This document shows, piece after piece, positions 5,510-6,306 of a stretch of DNA of 6,306 nucleotides (position 1 is the stretch's first letter; every line of letters begins with the position of its first letter). The stretch is from positions 1 through 6,306 of the forward strand of contig JAUYDU010000397.1 in the NCBI GenBank assembly GCA_030691665.1. The letters run 5' to 3'. Position numbers and translations under genes: made by a program. A model generated the notes under the pieces. It searched no databases. It worked only from the letters and a program-made list of their open reading frames with translations, and was not told the DNA's origin. This DNA is from Chloroflexota bacterium (GTDB lineage: Bacteria; Chloroflexota; Dehalococcoidia; SM23-28-2).

Positions 5510-5533
5510 GCAGGGCTGAAGCCCTGCAGCTAC
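5510..5533 (-). repeat. REP-like hairpin 5 (GTAG head)
   Basis: On the minus strand: GTAG (5533-5530), CT, then stem GCAGGGCT (5527-5520) with AGCCCTGC (5517-5510), loop TC. Identical to hairpin 2 over the whole 24 bases, in inverse orientation. Confidence 0.75.
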
Positions 5534-5555
5534 GACCCTATCTCGCCCTTACTCC

Positions 5556-5579
5556 GTAGCTGCAGACCTTTAGGTCTGC
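5556..5579 (+). repeat. REP-like hairpin 6 (GTAG head)
   Basis: GTAG (5556-5559), CT, then stem GCAGACCT (5562-5569) with AGGTCTGC (5572-5579), loop TT. It has the same stem as hairpin 3 with one loop change, in inverse orientation. It is 22 bases from hairpin 5. Confidence 0.75.
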
Positions 5580-5685
5580 CTGGAGAGAGCAAGCAGCACT
5601 GTCGCACTATTTGGTCAATGACCATAAGGTCGCCGCTACTTCCACCCTCAGGACATGAAAGCGAGCTGCAAACAGAGCCCTAGCC

Positions 5686-6306
5686 CTACGCGCTCCCCTT
5701 CGCCCCCCGCCGACTCCACAGCGCCAAGCCGCCTACCGCCGCGCCCACGGCACCGAGGGTAACAAGCATTATGACAAGTCCGTCGCTGTTGCCGTCGCCG
5801 CTGCTGGTCGGGGGAACGGGGGCGGGGTTCTGGTCGGGCGGGGAGGAAGCCGGCACGTCCGCCAGTGGGTAGTCGCCCTCGGTGATCTCGTAGGCCCGGC
5901 CGTCGGCCAGGAAGATCACCCGCTCGCCCAGGGCGAAGTAGACACCCCAGTCGGGCCGCTCGCCCAGGACTCGGTAGTAATCGTCGCTGCCGAAGCCGAT
6001 CCTGGTGGTGGACATATCTTCCTGGTAGCCGGTGTCGATCCAGACCTCGTCCCGCCGGACGAAGGTCTTGTCGCCCACCACCTTCACCTTTCCGGAAGGG
6101 CTCTCCACCGCGGCCTCAGCCTGGCGATACCCTTCGATGGTCTGGGCGCTCTCCACGGCCCCGCTGCCGGTGGCCGGGGCGAGAGCTCCGGGCAGCGCCC
6201 GGTCCAGGTCCGAGGTAGCCTCTTTTCGCCCCTCGGGCGAGAAGATCGGCACGTCCTCCTCCACCAGGAAGGAGGTGTAGGGGGTCATCACGCCGTAGCG
6301 CAGGCT
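5686..6306 (-). CDS. VIT/VWA-type membrane protein, C-terminal part (5' end outside window)
   Basis: The frame is open to the right edge, so only the last 206 residues are seen. The visible part begins SLRYGVMTPYTSFLVEE, a pattern found just after the von Willebrand A domain in bacterial VIT/VWA proteins (related to inter-alpha-trypsin inhibitor heavy chains). It continues with VVGDKTFVRRDEVWIDT, a typical tail motif of that group. A low-complexity Pro/Ser/Gly linker (about residues 152-174 of the visible part) leads into one hydrophobic helix, VIMLVTLGAVGAAVGGLALW. The RRGAKGSA end is positively charged. This predicts an extracytoplasmic domain held by a C-terminal membrane anchor. An internal GTG at 6291 is not the start, because the conserved motif extends upstream of it. 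The gene runs leftward in the same direction as the dehydrogenase operon but is separated by 489 bases. The family call rests on the C-terminal motifs only; the VWA domain itself is not visible. Confidence 0.72.
   Translation of the reverse strand, partial: SLRYGVMTPYTSFLVEEDVPIFSPEGRKEATSDLDRALPGALAPATGSGAVESAQTIEGYRQAEAAVESPSGKVKVVGDKTFVRRDEVWIDTGYQEDMSTTRIGFGSDDYYRVLGERPDWGVYFALGERVIFLADGRAYEITEGDYPLADVPASSPPDQNPAPVPPTSSGDGNSDGLVIMLVTLGAVGAAVGGLALWSRRGAKGSA

Larger units (their letters stand above)
5469..5636. mobile_element. MITE/BIME-like element II with terminal inverted repeats and two REP hairpins
   Basis: This 168-bp non-coding segment is bounded by near-perfect inverted repeats of 21-22 bases (5469-5489 and 5615-5636), consensus GxGGCGACCTxATGGTCAT plus GA. 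The inner part, CCTxATGGTCAT, is shared with the termini of element I and with 72-94. It contains hairpins 5 and 6, the same two stem types in the same left-to-right order as element I, but with GTAG heads facing inward. It lies 50 bases beyond the stop of the leftward VIT/VWA-type gene, so it may be transcribed as part of that gene's 3' region. No transposase is encoded. Confidence 0.58.

Noticed and set aside
5437..5579. CRISPR array from the repeated hairpins
   Set aside because: Units alternate in orientation, have different stems and irregular 22-50 base spacing, and no cas gene is present.
5320..5683. Two small plus-strand frames in the right intergenic region
   Set aside because: Both read through the REP hairpins and terminal repeats, and neither has a ribosome binding site or recognisable sequence.

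Overview
The window is GC-rich bacterial DNA with tightly spaced genes and palindrome-rich intergenic regions. The genes suggest a Chloroflexota-like bacterium, probably from a metagenome. The pointers are a VIT/VWA-type membrane protein with a C-terminal anchor, a Zn-dehydrogenase with an extended N-terminus, and a stand-alone ceramidase-like domain. This placement is inference from gene style and base composition; no rRNA or other marker gene is present.

Layout, left to right: (1) bases 1-280 hold the right end of a palindromic repeat element, a second GC-rich palindrome, a long imperfect hairpin and a promoter plus Shine-Dalgarno. (2) An acetolactate-synthase-like ThDP enzyme lies at 281-2008 (+). 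(3) Bases 2009-2302 hold a branched palindrome and a 177-bp element with imperfect terminal inverted repeats and two hairpins carrying GTAG heads. (4) A GNAT acetyltransferase lies at 2303-2773 (+). (5) A leftward two-gene operon follows: a zinc-dependent medium-chain dehydrogenase (5196-3967) and then a ceramidase-family amidohydrolase-like protein (3961-2780). The second gene starts 5 bases after the first stops, and its ribosome binding site lies inside the last codons of the first. (6) Bases 5197-5685 hold the operon promoter with a GTGTAC/GTACAC operator-like array, then a second repeat element of the same design. (7) The 3' end of a leftward VIT/VWA-type membrane protein gene runs off the right edge.

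How the parts may work together: the dehydrogenase and ceramidase-like protein are almost certainly co-expressed and probably act on related polyol, sugar or amide substrates, under a regulator that binds just upstream of the -35 box. The ThDP enzyme has the cofactor and catalytic residues of the acetolactate synthase superfamily. It has no small subunit or branched-chain genes beside it and lacks the usual acetohydroxyacid-specificity tryptophan, so its substrate is open. The GNAT enzyme stands alone, converging on the operon.

The most striking non-coding content is a family of six short hairpins. Each has a GTAG tetranucleotide at its 5' side and a CT-TY-AG core, and four of them are packed in inverted pairs inside two TIR-bounded elements. 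This resembles REP/BIME sequences mobilised by RAYT transposases, but no transposase is present in the window.
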